This document shows, one piece after another, positions 1 through 8,725 of a DNA stretch of 34,687 nt. Each line of letters opens with the position of its first letter. The first letter of the stretch is position 1. The notes below the pieces were generated by a model that was given only the letters and a program-made list of their open reading frames with translations, was not told the DNA's origin and did not search any database. Made by a program: the position numbers and the translations under genes. The stretch comes from Endomicrobiia bacterium (GTDB taxonomy: Bacteria; Elusimicrobiota; Endomicrobiia; DTEH01): contig JANXCA010000011.1 of NCBI GenBank assembly GCA_025060535.1, forward strand, positions 1-34,687. Direction: 5' to 3'.

Positions 1-2
1 AT

Positions 3-629
3 TACTTTTTACATATTTTGAGTGAAATAGGTATTATAGGTGGAGCTTTTTTGTTTTTTGTTATATTTTATTCTTTAGTTCCTAAAAAGAAGATTTATTT
101 TTATCCTGTTTTAGGAATTTTATTACAGAATTTAATAGATTATAATCTCTTGATTCCTATGAACAGTGTTTTGCTTTTTTCATCTTTAGGTTGTTTATCA
201 AAAGAAAAAGAATTTTTTGTTGGAAATAGTTCTGATTTTATAAATTGGATAAAAAATTTTATTATTATTTTTATATTTTTATATGGAATAAATACCTCCT
301 TTTATTTATCTAAAGTTGAGAGTTACTTAAAAGCTAATGATTTTTTGAAAGCGATAAATAAAGATAAAACTTGTTGGTATGCTTGGCAAGGACTAGCAGA
401 GGAAGAGTTTAAAAAAAATAATTTTAAAGAAGCTGAAAGATATTTTTTACAAGTTATAAAAAATAATCCATTACATGCTGAAAGTTATTTATATTTGTCT
501 ATTATAAATTTCAAACTTAAACAAAAACACTTAGGATATAAGTACTTAAAAGAAGCTATTAAATTAAATCCTAAAGCAGCTAATAGATACAAAAGAAGAA
601 TAGATGAGGAAATGAAAGATAAGAAATGA
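3..629 (+). CDS. O-antigen ligase-like membrane protein with C-terminal TPRs, 5'-truncated
   Basis: The reading frame is open to the left edge of the window, so this is the 3' part of a longer gene. A TTG at 18 is only an internal leucine candidate. The first visible residues (HILSEIGIIGG) resemble the late loop and membrane segment of Wzy/WaaL-type O-antigen ligases, and two or three further hydrophobic segments follow to about residue 100. The rest is soluble and reads as about two tetratricopeptide repeats (WYAWQGLAEEEFKKNNFKEA, then ESYLYLSIINFKLKQ). O-antigen ligases with TPR tails are known in many diderms. The expected job is ligation or polymerisation of surface polysaccharide at the inner membrane. 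The stop overlaps the next gene by ATGA. The family call rests on a short region. Confidence 0.6.
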   Translation, partial: YFLHILSEIGIIGGAFLFFVIFYSLVPKKKIYFYPVLGILLQNLIDYNLLIPMNSVLLFSSLGCLSKEKEFFVGNSSDFINWIKNFIIIFIFLYGINTSFYLSKVESYLKANDFLKAINKDKTCWYAWQGLAEEEFKKNNFKEAERYFLQVIKNNPLHAESYLYLSIINFKLKQKHLGYKYLKEAIKLNPKAANRYKRRIDEEMKDKK

Positions 630-1357
630 ATTATTTTTTGTTATGTGCATATAATGAATCAAAAAATATAGTAAAGGTAATAGAAAATATAAGAAAATAT
701 TTTAAGTACGAATATAAGATAATAATAGTAAATGACGGTTCAACTGATGACACAGAATTTCAAATTAAGAAACAAGTGAGAGAAAGTGAAATTGTTCTAT
801 TAAATCATAAAAGAAATTTAGGATTAGGTGCAGCATTAAGGACAGGGTTACTATATATATTAAGTAATAGCATGCTAAAAGCTAAAGATACCATAATCAC
901 ATTAGACGCTGATAATACACATCCGATAGAGATTGCAAATGTAATGGTTAAAAAAATTTTTGAAAATAATGACCTAATAATAGCTTCAAGATTTACAAAA
1001 GGAGCAATCCAATTAGGAGTTCCTCTTTATAGGAAGTTAATTTCTTTATCTGCAAGGTGCATTTTAAAGATTATATTTCCATATCCGGGTCTAAAAGATT
1101 ATACTTCTGGTTATAGGGCCTATAGAGGTAGTCTTATTCTTACTGCATATAATTATTATAAAAAAGATATAGTTAAAGAAAGAAATTTTGTAGTACAGTT
1201 AGAGATTTTGGTAAAACTTTTAAAATTCAGACCAAAAATTTATGAAGTTCCTATAAATCTTAAATACTTTTTGAAATATGGAAAAAGTAAATTAAAAATA
1301 GTAAAAAATATAATTTCATATTTAAATTTTATTTTTTCATATATTATTAAACCATGA
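626..1357 (+). CDS. Family 2 glycosyltransferase (dolichol-phosphate-mannose synthase-like)
   Basis: A GT-A fold glycosyltransferase. The nucleotide-binding motif IVNDGSTDDTE lies at residues 34-44. It is followed by RNLGLGAALRTGL (63-75) and the metal-binding ITLDADNTHP (91-100), then IIASRF. This order matches the DPM1/GT2 group, which transfers a sugar from a nucleotide donor to a lipid carrier or a growing glycan. There is no large C-terminal membrane domain, only a weak hydrophobic stretch in the last 20 residues. The start overlaps the upstream stop by ATGA, and the stop overlaps the ROK kinase in the same way. The context (ligase-like protein upstream, LptD downstream) suggests cell-surface glycan assembly. 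Donor and acceptor cannot be read from sequence. Confidence 0.85.
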   Translation: MNYFLLCAYNESKNIVKVIENIRKYFKYEYKIIIVNDGSTDDTEFQIKKQVRESEIVLLNHKRNLGLGAALRTGLLYILSNSMLKAKDTIITLDADNTHPIEIANVMVKKIFENNDLIIASRFTKGAIQLGVPLYRKLISLSARCILKIIFPYPGLKDYTSGYRAYRGSLILTAYNYYKKDIVKERNFVVQLEILVKLLKFRPKIYEVPINLKYFLKYGKSKLKIVKNIISYLNFIFSYIIKP

Positions 1358-2355
1358 AAAAGAAAAAATTATATACTGTAGGTATAGATATAGGAGGCAC
1401 AACAACAAAAATTGGATTAGTAAATTGTAATAATAACAAGTTTGTTTTAGAAAGATATGTAGAAGTGGATACGCTACCAGGACAGAATAATTTAGACAAA
1501 ATGTTAGATGTAATAATTAAGGAAATAAACAAATTTAAAAAAGAAATAACAGCTTGTGGAGTAGGAGTTGCAGCATTAATTAATACTAAAGATGGAGTCG
1601 TAATAAAAGCTCCGAATGTTTTATGGTCAGAAGTTAATTTGAAGAAGGTGTTTCATAGAAAAATAAATCTTCCTATAATAATTGAAAATGATGCCAATGT
1701 CGCTACAGTAGGTATATATCACACTATTATAAAGAAGAAATATCCTAACTACAAAAACATTATATGTCTTACATTAGGCACAGGAATAGGTGGTGGGATA
1801 ATAATAGATGGTAAACTTCTTATGGGGACTTCAGCCACTGCTGCGGAGGTTGGACATTTTGTAATTAAAGTTAATGGTGAAAAATGTGGTTGTGGAAGTT
1901 ATGGTTGTCTTGAGAGGTTTATAGGAGCTAGATGGTTCATAAAAGATATAGTAGAGACTCTAAAAACTTCAAAATATGACACAATTATATATGAATTGGT
2001 CAACAATGATCTTTCTTTGTTAACTCCTAAACTCCTATATGAAGCTGCTTTAAAAAAAGATAAATTTGCTTTAGAACAATGGAAAAAATTTGGGAAATAC
2101 TTAGCTGTTGGAGTTTGTAATCTTATAAATATACTAAATCCAGAAATAATTGTATTTACTGGAGGAGTAGCAAAAGCAAGTAAATTTTTCTTACCTTTTC
2201 TTAAAAAAGAGATTAAAAATTATTTTTGGCCAGTGATTTCTAAAAGTAGATATTATCCTGCGAAATATGTAAAATATGTTGTTGTTGCTGATAAAAAAAT
2301 CTACGGAGTAATAGGTGCTGGAATTTTAGCATATGAAAATTTTCTCTCCTTATAA
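1354..2355 (+). CDS. ROK-family sugar kinase (probable glucokinase)
   Basis: An actin-fold sugar kinase of the ROK family. The phosphate-binding loop GIDIGGTTTK is at residues 10-19 and the catalytic-base motif ENDAN at 111-115 (Asp113). A second phosphate loop, GTGIGGG, is at 142-148. The ROK zinc site is complete: EVGH (His168) and the cysteines of CGCGSYGC (178-185). The 333-residue length is normal. Such enzymes phosphorylate glucose or related hexoses and N-acyl hexosamines with ATP; an intact kinase site with no N-terminal HTH argues for an enzyme rather than a repressor. It is coupled by ATGA to the glycosyltransferase, and its end overlaps lptD by 23 nt, so it is probably transcribed with envelope genes. 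The exact substrate is uncertain. Confidence 0.88.
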   Translation: MKKKKLYTVGIDIGGTTTKIGLVNCNNNKFVLERYVEVDTLPGQNNLDKMLDVIIKEINKFKKEITACGVGVAALINTKDGVVIKAPNVLWSEVNLKKVFHRKINLPIIIENDANVATVGIYHTIIKKKYPNYKNIICLTLGTGIGGGIIIDGKLLMGTSATAAEVGHFVIKVNGEKCGCGSYGCLERFIGARWFIKDIVETLKTSKYDTIIYELVNNDLSLLTPKLLYEAALKKDKFALEQWKKFGKYLAVGVCNLINILNPEIIVFTGGVAKASKFFLPFLKKEIKNYFWPVISKSRYYPAKYVKYVVVADKKIYGVIGAGILAYENFLSL

Positions 2356-4309
2356 AGTTTATCTCCTTATATTTTTTTTATTTCTTTTTTTTAAATTTTC
2401 TTATTCAGAAGATAATATGAAATTAACCGCAGAAAATATAATTTATGATAATGCTAACAAAAAAGTTATAGCAGAACAAAATGTAGAGGTCAAATATAAA
2501 GATATTCATCTTATAACACAACATCTGATATATGATATAGAGAATAACATAATTTACATTGACACTAATACTATCTTTACTTATCAAGGGGATGAAGTTT
2601 ACTTAAAAAAACTTTCTTATGATTTAGATAAGGAAATAATAAAAATATATGATTTTTATGTGTACTATTCTCCTTATTATAGTTATAGTAAAGAATGTGT
2701 TTTTCAGGAAAAAAAATTTTATTTAACACAAGCTAAAGTTACACATTGTAGTTTAAAATATCCTCACTATTATTTATCTTCAAAAAAAGTTGTTATTTAT
2801 CCTGATGATAAAATACTGATATATAATCCCAAACTGATAATAAGAAATATTCCTATCTTTTGGCTTCCATATTATGAAGTTTCATTAAAGCCTAAAAAAG
2901 ATTATTTAACAATAGAACCTAGCTATGAAAGTGATAGAGGGATTGCTACAAGGATAAGGTATGGTAGGCGAATTTTAAAAGACTTGGAACTGATATTTAA
3001 TTGTAATAACTATTCTACAGAGAGTATAGGGTTATCAACAGAATTAAGATATTCTACAGATTTTTATAACGGTATTTTCTATACGCACTATATATCTGAA
3101 TTTAAAAATAAAAATAACAGGTGGAATATAAGAATAAACAATCTTCACAAACTTCCATATAGATTTTCTTTTAGGAATAATTTGGAATTTGTAAGCGATG
3201 AAAGTTTGTATTATTACTATAATAAAGAAAATTGGTTTTTACTTAAAAGAGAAATAAACTCATCAGCTTCCTTATCTTGGGATAGCCAAAAAATGTCTTC
3301 ACGAATTTCTTATCTTAGAAGGGATGCTTATTCAGATGAAGATAAGAAATTCAAAAATTCTAATATTCAGATACCTTTTGAATTTACGATATATCCTTTT
3401 AATATTACTAAATTAAAAATTTCAGATAATTTTAAAGTAATTAATACTTTAATTGAAGCCACTACATTTTATAAACTTACTTCAGAAAATAATTTTTCTA
3501 TAACATTTCCTATTAAGTTTTATTTTTTAAGTTTTACACCTTCTATTAACATTGTCTCAAATTATTTGTATCATTCATTAAGCGGAATATTTTATAATAT
3601 ATATGGATTTTTGATTCCTTTAAGGATAAATATCTCTAAAATAGGTGTTGTGGATTTTAGTTATAGTTATAAAATAAGGAGTAAAGATAATAACTTTGAG
3701 ATTTTTTATACAACATCTGCTTTTAGCAATAGTTTACAAGTTAGGTTGGATTTATTTTATAAAAGAAGTTTCTTTAGATGTTATTCTATATATGATTTTT
3801 TAAAAAATAGAAGTGTATGGTTTCATAATTTTTCTCCCATAGTTAGTAATGTAGGTGTTTCATATAAATTTTTTGATTTTAGCTTGCATACAGAGTATAA
3901 TTTACAAAATAATGTCTTACAAAATTCCCAATTTTCTTTAGGAGCTATAGTAGTAAATAATAAATTTTCTATTGGATATGGTAAAAATTATTATCAACCA
4001 GATACTCATTATTTTTCTACACATCTAGATATATACATTCCTAATAATTTACAATTTAAATTAAAGGCGTTAACTAATATTAACAAAGGAAGATATGAAT
4101 TTCCTAATGCTAGATTTGAGTTTTATAAGGACTTACACTGTTGGGAAGCAATGGTATTTTGTGATATTAGAAAGTCACTTTCCTTAGAAAATAAGGCGAA
4201 ATATATATATGAAGTAGGTGGAAATATAGGTTTAAAATTTAAACCATATGTAGGTACTGGTGGTAAAGTTTCTGAAATTGATAAAAGATATTTTCCTTGG
4301 AGAGAGTAA
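2333..4309 (+). CDS. lptD: LptD/OstA-like outer-membrane LPS assembly protein
   Basis: The N-terminus has a long hydrophobic signal sequence (about residues 8-24, likely cut after FSYS). An OstA-type region with repeated short beta strands follows, beginning KLTAENIIYDNANKKVIAEQ. The segment with THCSLKYPHYYLSSKKV and IFWLPYYEVSLKPKK matches the junction of the LptD periplasmic domain and barrel. From about residue 190 to the end the protein alternates aromatic and polar residues, as in a 26-strand outer-membrane barrel. LptD inserts LPS into the outer leaflet. At 658 residues it is somewhat shorter than E. coli LptD (784), as in many other phyla. The start overlaps the ROK gene by 23 nt. LptE and the other Lpt parts are not in the window. 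Confidence 0.85.
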   Translation: MKIFSPYKVYLLIFFLFLFFKFSYSEDNMKLTAENIIYDNANKKVIAEQNVEVKYKDIHLITQHLIYDIENNIIYIDTNTIFTYQGDEVYLKKLSYDLDKEIIKIYDFYVYYSPYYSYSKECVFQEKKFYLTQAKVTHCSLKYPHYYLSSKKVVIYPDDKILIYNPKLIIRNIPIFWLPYYEVSLKPKKDYLTIEPSYESDRGIATRIRYGRRILKDLELIFNCNNYSTESIGLSTELRYSTDFYNGIFYTHYISEFKNKNNRWNIRINNLHKLPYRFSFRNNLEFVSDESLYYYYNKENWFLLKREINSSASLSWDSQKMSSRISYLRRDAYSDEDKKFKNSNIQIPFEFTIYPFNITKLKISDNFKVINTLIEATTFYKLTSENNFSITFPIKFYFLSFTPSINIVSNYLYHSLSGIFYNIYGFLIPLRINISKIGVVDFSYSYKIRSKDNNFEIFYTTSAFSNSLQVRLDLFYKRSFFRCYSIYDFLKNRSVWFHNFSPIVSNVGVSYKFFDFSLHTEYNLQNNVLQNSQFSLGAIVVNNKFSIGYGKNYYQPDTHYFSTHLDIYIPNNLQFKLKALTNINKGRYEFPNARFEFYKDLHCWEAMVFCDIRKSLSLENKAKYIYEVGGNIGLKFKPYVGTGGKVSEIDKRYFPWRE

Positions 4310-4322
4310 AGATTTAAAAGTA

Positions 4323-4363
4323 TTGACAAAAAAAATAAAATTTTATATTTGTTAAAAACAAAT
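4323..4363 (+). promoter_or_regulatory. Candidate sigma-70 promoter with inverted repeat upstream of the ABC operon
   Basis: A perfect -35 box TTGACA is at 4323-4328. Candidate -10 boxes are TATATT at 4344-4349 (spacing 15) or TATTTG at 4346-4351 (spacing 17). Directly over and after the -10 lies an inverted repeat, ATTTGTT-AAA-AACAAAT at 4347-4363, with 7-bp arms and a 3-nt centre, in the place expected for a repressor operator. It lies in the only intergenic gap between lptD and the transporter operon. The -10 is not ideal, so this is a moderate call. Confidence 0.4.
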
Positions 4364-4411
4364 CGTTTCTTTTCAAAAAGCAAAATCTTTTAACTTTCTA
4401 AGTCTTATGAT

Positions 4412-5332
4412 ATGATTAAAATTAATAATGTCACAAAAACTTTTGGTAAAGTTGTAGCTTTAAATAATGTATGTTTTGATATAAACGATAATGAGATACT
4501 AGGTCTTTTAGGTCCTAACGGAGCAGGAAAAACAACACTTATGAGGATTATTACTGGTTTTTTACCTGCTGATAGTGGATATGTGAGCATTGATGGAAAG
4601 GTGGTTTCTTTAGACACATTAGATTTAAAAATGATAATAGGATATTTACCTGAAAATAATCCATTATATGAAGATATGAATGTGTTTGAATATCTTAAGT
4701 TTATAGCAGAAACAAGAAATATTTCTAATATAAACAGCAGAATAAAGGAAGTTGTAAGTATTTGTAGATTAGAGGATGTATTATTAAGAAACATTTCAGA
4801 ACTTTCAAAAGGATATAGACAAAGAGTTGGTTTTGCAGCTTCTATTTTGCATGATCCGAAAATTTTAATTTTAGATGAGCCGACTGCAGGGTTAGATCCA
4901 AATCAAGCTCACGAAGTTAGACAATTGATAAAAGAGTTTAAAAAAAATAAAATAGTAATACTTTCTACTCATATCTTATCTGAAGTAGAAGAAGTAGCTG
5001 ATAGAGTTGTGATTATTAACAAAGGTCAAATAGTAGCACAAGGTAATATTGAAGATCTTCATAGTTTAGTGATGAAAAGAAATGTTACTAGGTTAGCTGG
5101 TAGATTTAATAAAGAATTAATTGATTATTTACCAACTGTATTAGAAGGTATTTATCAGATAAGATTAATTTCACAAGAAGATGAGATAAAAGAATATGAA
5201 ATAGAAACTGAAAGAGATTTAGATATAAGAGAACAACTTTTTGAATTAGCTGTGAAAGAAAAATGGAAATTAATAGAACTCCATCGTATCTCTGTTTCAT
5301 TACAAGATATATTTAGGGAATTAACAAAATGA
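4412..5332 (+). CDS. ABC-2 type transporter ATP-binding protein (GldA-like)
   Basis: A complete ABC ATPase: Walker A GPNGAGKT at residues 34-41, signature LSKGY at 131-135, Walker B ILILDE at 151-156, D-loop AGLDP, and switch histidine in STH at 187. The LSKGYRQRVG signature and a C-terminal domain of about 90 residues after the nucleotide-binding domain are typical of the GldA/NatA/CcmA group, which pairs with ABC-2 permeases. It is the first gene of a four-gene set with a permease, a GldG-like protein and a DUF4340 protein. Such sets are widespread outside gliding bacteria and their substrate is unknown. I see no strong SD site before the ATG. The stop overlaps the permease start by ATGA. 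Confidence 0.9.
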   Translation: MIKINNVTKTFGKVVALNNVCFDINDNEILGLLGPNGAGKTTLMRIITGFLPADSGYVSIDGKVVSLDTLDLKMIIGYLPENNPLYEDMNVFEYLKFIAETRNISNINSRIKEVVSICRLEDVLLRNISELSKGYRQRVGFAASILHDPKILILDEPTAGLDPNQAHEVRQLIKEFKKNKIVILSTHILSEVEEVADRVVIINKGQIVAQGNIEDLHSLVMKRNVTRLAGRFNKELIDYLPTVLEGIYQIRLISQEDEIKEYEIETERDLDIREQLFELAVKEKWKLIELHRISVSLQDIFRELTK

Positions 5333-6093
5333 TGAAAATAATTAATATGATTAATCAAAAAATAGCAAAGTTCATAAATGAAAATGTAGTTATAAATAAA
5401 AAAAATATTTTTGCTATTTTTAAAAAAGAACTGCAACTGTATTTTAACTCTCCTATAGCATATATTGTATTATTTATCTTTTTGATAATTTCTGGATTTT
5501 TTTATTCAAGACCATTATTTATTCAGAATTATGCTACTATGAGGCATTATTTTGATGTTTTACCTCTCTTTTTGTTGTTTTTTGTGCCAGCAATTACAAT
5601 GAGAATTTATTCTGAAGAATATAAGACAGGTACAATAGAACTTATATATACTTTACCATTTAGTAAAGTGGAAGTTGTTTTAGGAAAATATGTTGCTGCG
5701 GTAGTAGTAATACTTAGTGGTATAGTTTTAAGTATAATCTATCCTATTACTTTATTTGTTATTGGTAAGCCAGATATTGGTATGATAATTTCCGGGTATT
5801 TTGGAGTATTTTTGTTGTGCTTATTTTTTGCAAGTATAGGAGTCTTTGCTTCTAGTTTAACTAAAAATCAGATAGTTAGTTATATTATAGCCTTTTTTAT
5901 TATGTTTGTATTTTTTATCTTAGGTAAAATAGGTATATTTTTACCTCATTGGTTATCTTATATAAGCATAGATTTCCATTATGATAATTTTGTACGCGGA
6001 GTAATAGATATAAGAGATATAGTATTTTTTATCTCTTTTACATTTTTGTTTTTGTATAGTACTTATTTATCTACTACTTATAGGATAAGATGA
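5329..6093 (+). CDS. ABC-2 type permease (GldF-like)
   Basis: An integral membrane protein of 254 residues with about six predicted transmembrane helices. It starts with a cytoplasmic amphipathic stretch (IFAIFKKELQLYFNSPIAY) typical of ABC-2/GldF permeases. The region MRIYSEEYKTGTIELIYTLP is a hallmark of this family: a conserved EE plus a G-T-I-E-L coupling segment that contacts the ATPase. It is joined by ATGA overlaps to the ATPase gene before it and the GldG-like gene after it, so the three subunits are probably made in fixed ratio. The substrate is unknown. In Flavobacterium the Gld proteins act in gliding, but this cluster type also occurs in non-gliding bacteria. Confidence 0.88.
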   Translation: MMKIINMINQKIAKFINENVVINKKNIFAIFKKELQLYFNSPIAYIVLFIFLIISGFFYSRPLFIQNYATMRHYFDVLPLFLLFFVPAITMRIYSEEYKTGTIELIYTLPFSKVEVVLGKYVAAVVVILSGIVLSIIYPITLFVIGKPDIGMIISGYFGVFLLCLFFASIGVFASSLTKNQIVSYIIAFFIMFVFFILGKIGIFLPHWLSYISIDFHYDNFVRGVIDIRDIVFFISFTFLFLYSTYLSTTYRIR

Positions 6094-7655
6094 TGAAGAT
6101 AATGAAAGAAAGACAAAATCTATTAATTAAGATAGTGTTAGCTTTAGTTACTGTAGGTTTGATTAACCTTATTTTTTATTTTGGTTTTTTTAGGTTCGAT
6201 CTTACTGCTAATAAAATTTATTCTTTATCTAAAGCATCTAAAAAATTGGTTTCAAAATTTGATGACTATATAATTATAAGAGCAGTATTCAGTAAAGTTC
6301 TTCCAGAACAATTTAAGTTTGTAAGGATTTATGTTGAGGATATTCTTAAGGAATATAGAGCATCTTCTCGGGGAAAAATAAAATTTGAATTTATAGATCC
6401 TCAGCAACCTAAATCCAAACTTTCAGAACAAGAAGTTCAGTCCATGGGTATTATCCCTGTAGAGTTTACAGTTGTAGAAAAGGATAAATTTGAGATAAAA
6501 AAAGGGTATATGGGATTAGCGATGTTGTACAAAGATAAAAAAGAAGTAATTCCAGTAATAAACAATATAGAAACATTAGAATACGATATCACTTCTGCAT
6601 TAAAGAGACTTACTGTTAAAGATAAAAAAACAATAGGAATCCTTCGATCACACAGAAGCAACACTCTTTTGGATGAGAAATATACACAATTTAGACAACA
6701 GATGAATAAATTTTATATTCTAAATGAAGTAGATATTTCAACAGAAAGTATGGCAAATACTGATGCTTTGGTTATTATATCTCCTAAAGAAAACTTAGAA
6801 GATAAAGAGTTATTTTATTTAGATCAATATATTCTTTCTGGCAAACCTGTAGCATTTTTATTAAGTAGATATAATATTAATCTTCAAACTTTCTGGGCAG
6901 TAAAGATTTACTCTAATATATTTGATTTATTATCTCATTATGGAATAGACATAAATGAAGGTTTAATAGCAGACTATCAGTGCCAAAGAGTTTCTATAAC
7001 TTCAAGACATATGTTTTTTGTTATGACAAATGTTGTTGAATATCCATATATGCCAATAATAACAAAATTGAATAAAACACATCCATTAGTTAAGAATATA
7101 TCTCAAGTTGTCCTGCCTTTTGTGTCTTCTATTAATATAAAATCTGGCTTAGAGCAAATCAATTATACTATCTTAATGGAAACTTCAAAATATAGTTTCA
7201 TTAAAAAAGATGTTTATTCAATAAATCCGTTAACTGTAGATTTCAGAATGCCTAAAGATGCCCAGAGAGGACCTTTTATTGTTGGTGTAGAATTAAAAGG
7301 AAAATTTAAAAGTTTTTATGAAAAAGAAGAAAAGTTTAAAGAATTAAAGTTAAATCTTAAAGATTATCTTAAAGAAACTCCCTCTGATAAAGAATCCAGG
7401 ATATTAGTGATTTCCACAGGGGATTTTGTAGAGCAGGAGTTAGGTTTATTAGCAAATGTGTTTGATTATTTAGGACAAGAGCAGGATTTGTTATATATAA
7501 GAAGCAAAAATGTCACACCTCCACCTATAAGAGTAATGTCTGCTACTTTTAAAGTTATATACAGATATTTTGTAATGATTTTACCTGCACTTTTAGTAGT
7601 GGCTTTTGGATTGTTAAGATGGTATTATAGAAAAAATCAAGTAGTTCAGCTATGA
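6090..7655 (+). CDS. GldG-like ABC-associated membrane protein
   Basis: One N-terminal transmembrane helix (about residues 12-32) leads into FFRFDLTANKIYSLSKASKK, the conserved opening of the GldG/'ABC-type uncharacterized transport system' family. It is followed by VEDILKEYRASSRGKIKFEF and a large extracytoplasmic part. A second helix lies near the C-terminus (about residues 490-511). The topology is therefore a periplasmic domain held by two membrane anchors, normal for the family. It follows the GldF-like permease with an ATGA overlap and precedes the DUF4340 gene with another. The protein is thought to shape or gate the extracytoplasmic side of the transporter, but no substrate is established. 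The length, 521 residues, is within the usual range. Confidence 0.85.
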   Translation: MMKIMKERQNLLIKIVLALVTVGLINLIFYFGFFRFDLTANKIYSLSKASKKLVSKFDDYIIIRAVFSKVLPEQFKFVRIYVEDILKEYRASSRGKIKFEFIDPQQPKSKLSEQEVQSMGIIPVEFTVVEKDKFEIKKGYMGLAMLYKDKKEVIPVINNIETLEYDITSALKRLTVKDKKTIGILRSHRSNTLLDEKYTQFRQQMNKFYILNEVDISTESMANTDALVIISPKENLEDKELFYLDQYILSGKPVAFLLSRYNINLQTFWAVKIYSNIFDLLSHYGIDINEGLIADYQCQRVSITSRHMFFVMTNVVEYPYMPIITKLNKTHPLVKNISQVVLPFVSSINIKSGLEQINYTILMETSKYSFIKKDVYSINPLTVDFRMPKDAQRGPFIVGVELKGKFKSFYEKEEKFKELKLNLKDYLKETPSDKESRILVISTGDFVEQELGLLANVFDYLGQEQDLLYIRSKNVTPPPIRVMSATFKVIYRYFVMILPALLVVAFGLLRWYYRKNQVVQL

Positions 7656-8608
7656 AAAATTATTTTAGATGGATTTTTTTACTCTTTATCCTTTTAATAA
7701 TTTTACTTATAAGAGTAGTAAAAAGAAGTTATTATTTTTCTAAACAGATTTTTAAGAACAAAGAAGTTGTAGAGGTGGAATTTAATAGTTTAGATAATAA
7801 GAAAATAAACATTGTAAAACTTGATAAATCCTGGGTAGTAAAAACACCTTTTAAGGAATATAAACCAAATGAAGGTTTAGTTAAGGAGATTTTTGAAAAA
7901 ATAAAAAATTTTGAATTGTTAGAAATAATAACCAACAATCCACAAAATTATTCTGATTACTTAGTAAATACAGAATCGGCTACTGTTGTTAAGATATTTT
8001 TCAAAAAAGAGAAGAAGCCAAGAATTCTTTATTTAGGTAAAATAGGAGGATTTTCATTTAATGAGATTTATATAAGAATAGAAAACGACCCTAATGTTTA
8101 CTTAGCTAAAGGTATAGCTTCTACAAATTTTAGAAATTATTTTTATGAATTTTGTGATAAAACACTACTAAAATCAAACACGGAAGAAATAAATTCTTTG
8201 GAAATAAGTTTTCAGAAAAAAATTATGAATTTAAAAAAAGAACTTAAAAATGGAACTACAACTTGGATAGATTTAAAGACAAATAGAAATATAGATGTAC
8301 AAAAAGTTGAAAATTTTCTTCGTCTTTTTTTAATTTTTACTTCAGATGTTATACTTGAGGAAGAGATAGATTATAATAAATTAAAAGAAGACTTTAAGAT
8401 TTTATTAAATTTTAAAGAAAATGCGAATGTAGAAATAACCTTCTTTAAAGAACAAAAGTTAAGGGATTTTCCTGTATATCCTGTCAAAATTAAATATACT
8501 AATCGGTCTCCTTCTATAGAAACGATAGGAGATGTAGAAACTCTATATGGTGTGTATAAATATAAATATGATGATTTTACTCAAAGAATTACTCCATTTT
8601 TTAATTAG
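7652..8608 (+). CDS. DUF4340-type membrane-anchored periplasmic protein
   Basis: An N-terminal transmembrane anchor (about residues 4-22) is followed by a soluble, beta-rich domain. Features such as VEFNSLDNKKINIVKLDKSW, KEIFEKIKNFELLEI and VVKIFFKKEKKPRILYLGKI fit the DUF4340 family, which is usually found immediately after a GldG-like gene. It overlaps that gene by ATGA and ends the transporter operon; a gap of 117 bp follows. Its likely place is on the outer face of the inner membrane as an accessory to the ABC-2 transporter. The assignment leans on gene order as well as pattern, since the family is poorly conserved. No catalytic motif is visible. Confidence 0.7.
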   Translation: MKNYFRWIFLLFILLIILLIRVVKRSYYFSKQIFKNKEVVEVEFNSLDNKKINIVKLDKSWVVKTPFKEYKPNEGLVKEIFEKIKNFELLEIITNNPQNYSDYLVNTESATVVKIFFKKEKKPRILYLGKIGGFSFNEIYIRIENDPNVYLAKGIASTNFRNYFYEFCDKTLLKSNTEEINSLEISFQKKIMNLKKELKNGTTTWIDLKTNRNIDVQKVENFLRLFLIFTSDVILEEEIDYNKLKEDFKILLNFKENANVEITFFKEQKLRDFPVYPVKIKYTNRSPSIETIGDVETLYGVYKYKYDDFTQRITPFFN

Positions 8609-8643
8609 GCTCCCTTCTTCTTTTCTTTAAATTTTTATCCAAA

Positions 8644-8673
8644 TTGTTGTTTTTTCTATAGTAATTTTATAAA
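8644..8673 (+). promoter_or_regulatory. Weak candidate promoter for leuA
   Basis: In the 117-bp gap before leuA, TTGTTG (8644-8649) and TATAAA (8668-8673) are separated by 18 bp. A TATTAT at 8707-8712 is another possible -10 but lacks a -35 at a good distance. I see no leucine-codon leader peptide, T-box or attenuator hairpin, and no clear SD before leuA. Confidence 0.25.
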
Positions 8674-8725
8674 GATTTTTTACATAATTAGAACTCAAAA
8701 TTTTTATATTATTTAATTAAGTACT

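Noticed and set aside
18-629. TTG at 18 as the true start of the first gene
   Set aside because: The frame stays open to the window edge and the residues before it fit the O-antigen-ligase pattern, so the gene is truncated by the window.
4347-4363. The inverted repeat as a Rex operator
   Set aside because: Known Rex sites are about 18 bp with TTGTGA or TTGTTA arms and a 6-nt centre. Here the centre is 3 nt and the arms differ, so only a generic operator is suggested.
4412-8608. Gliding motility machinery
   Set aside because: Only the GldA/F/G-like transporter and DUF4340 are present. These occur widely in non-gliding bacteria, and no GldK-N or Spr genes are seen.
8609-8725. Leucine attenuator or T-box before leuA
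   Set aside because: No short reading frame rich in leucine codons, no G/C-rich stem and no terminator-like T run after a hairpin could be found in the 117 bp.
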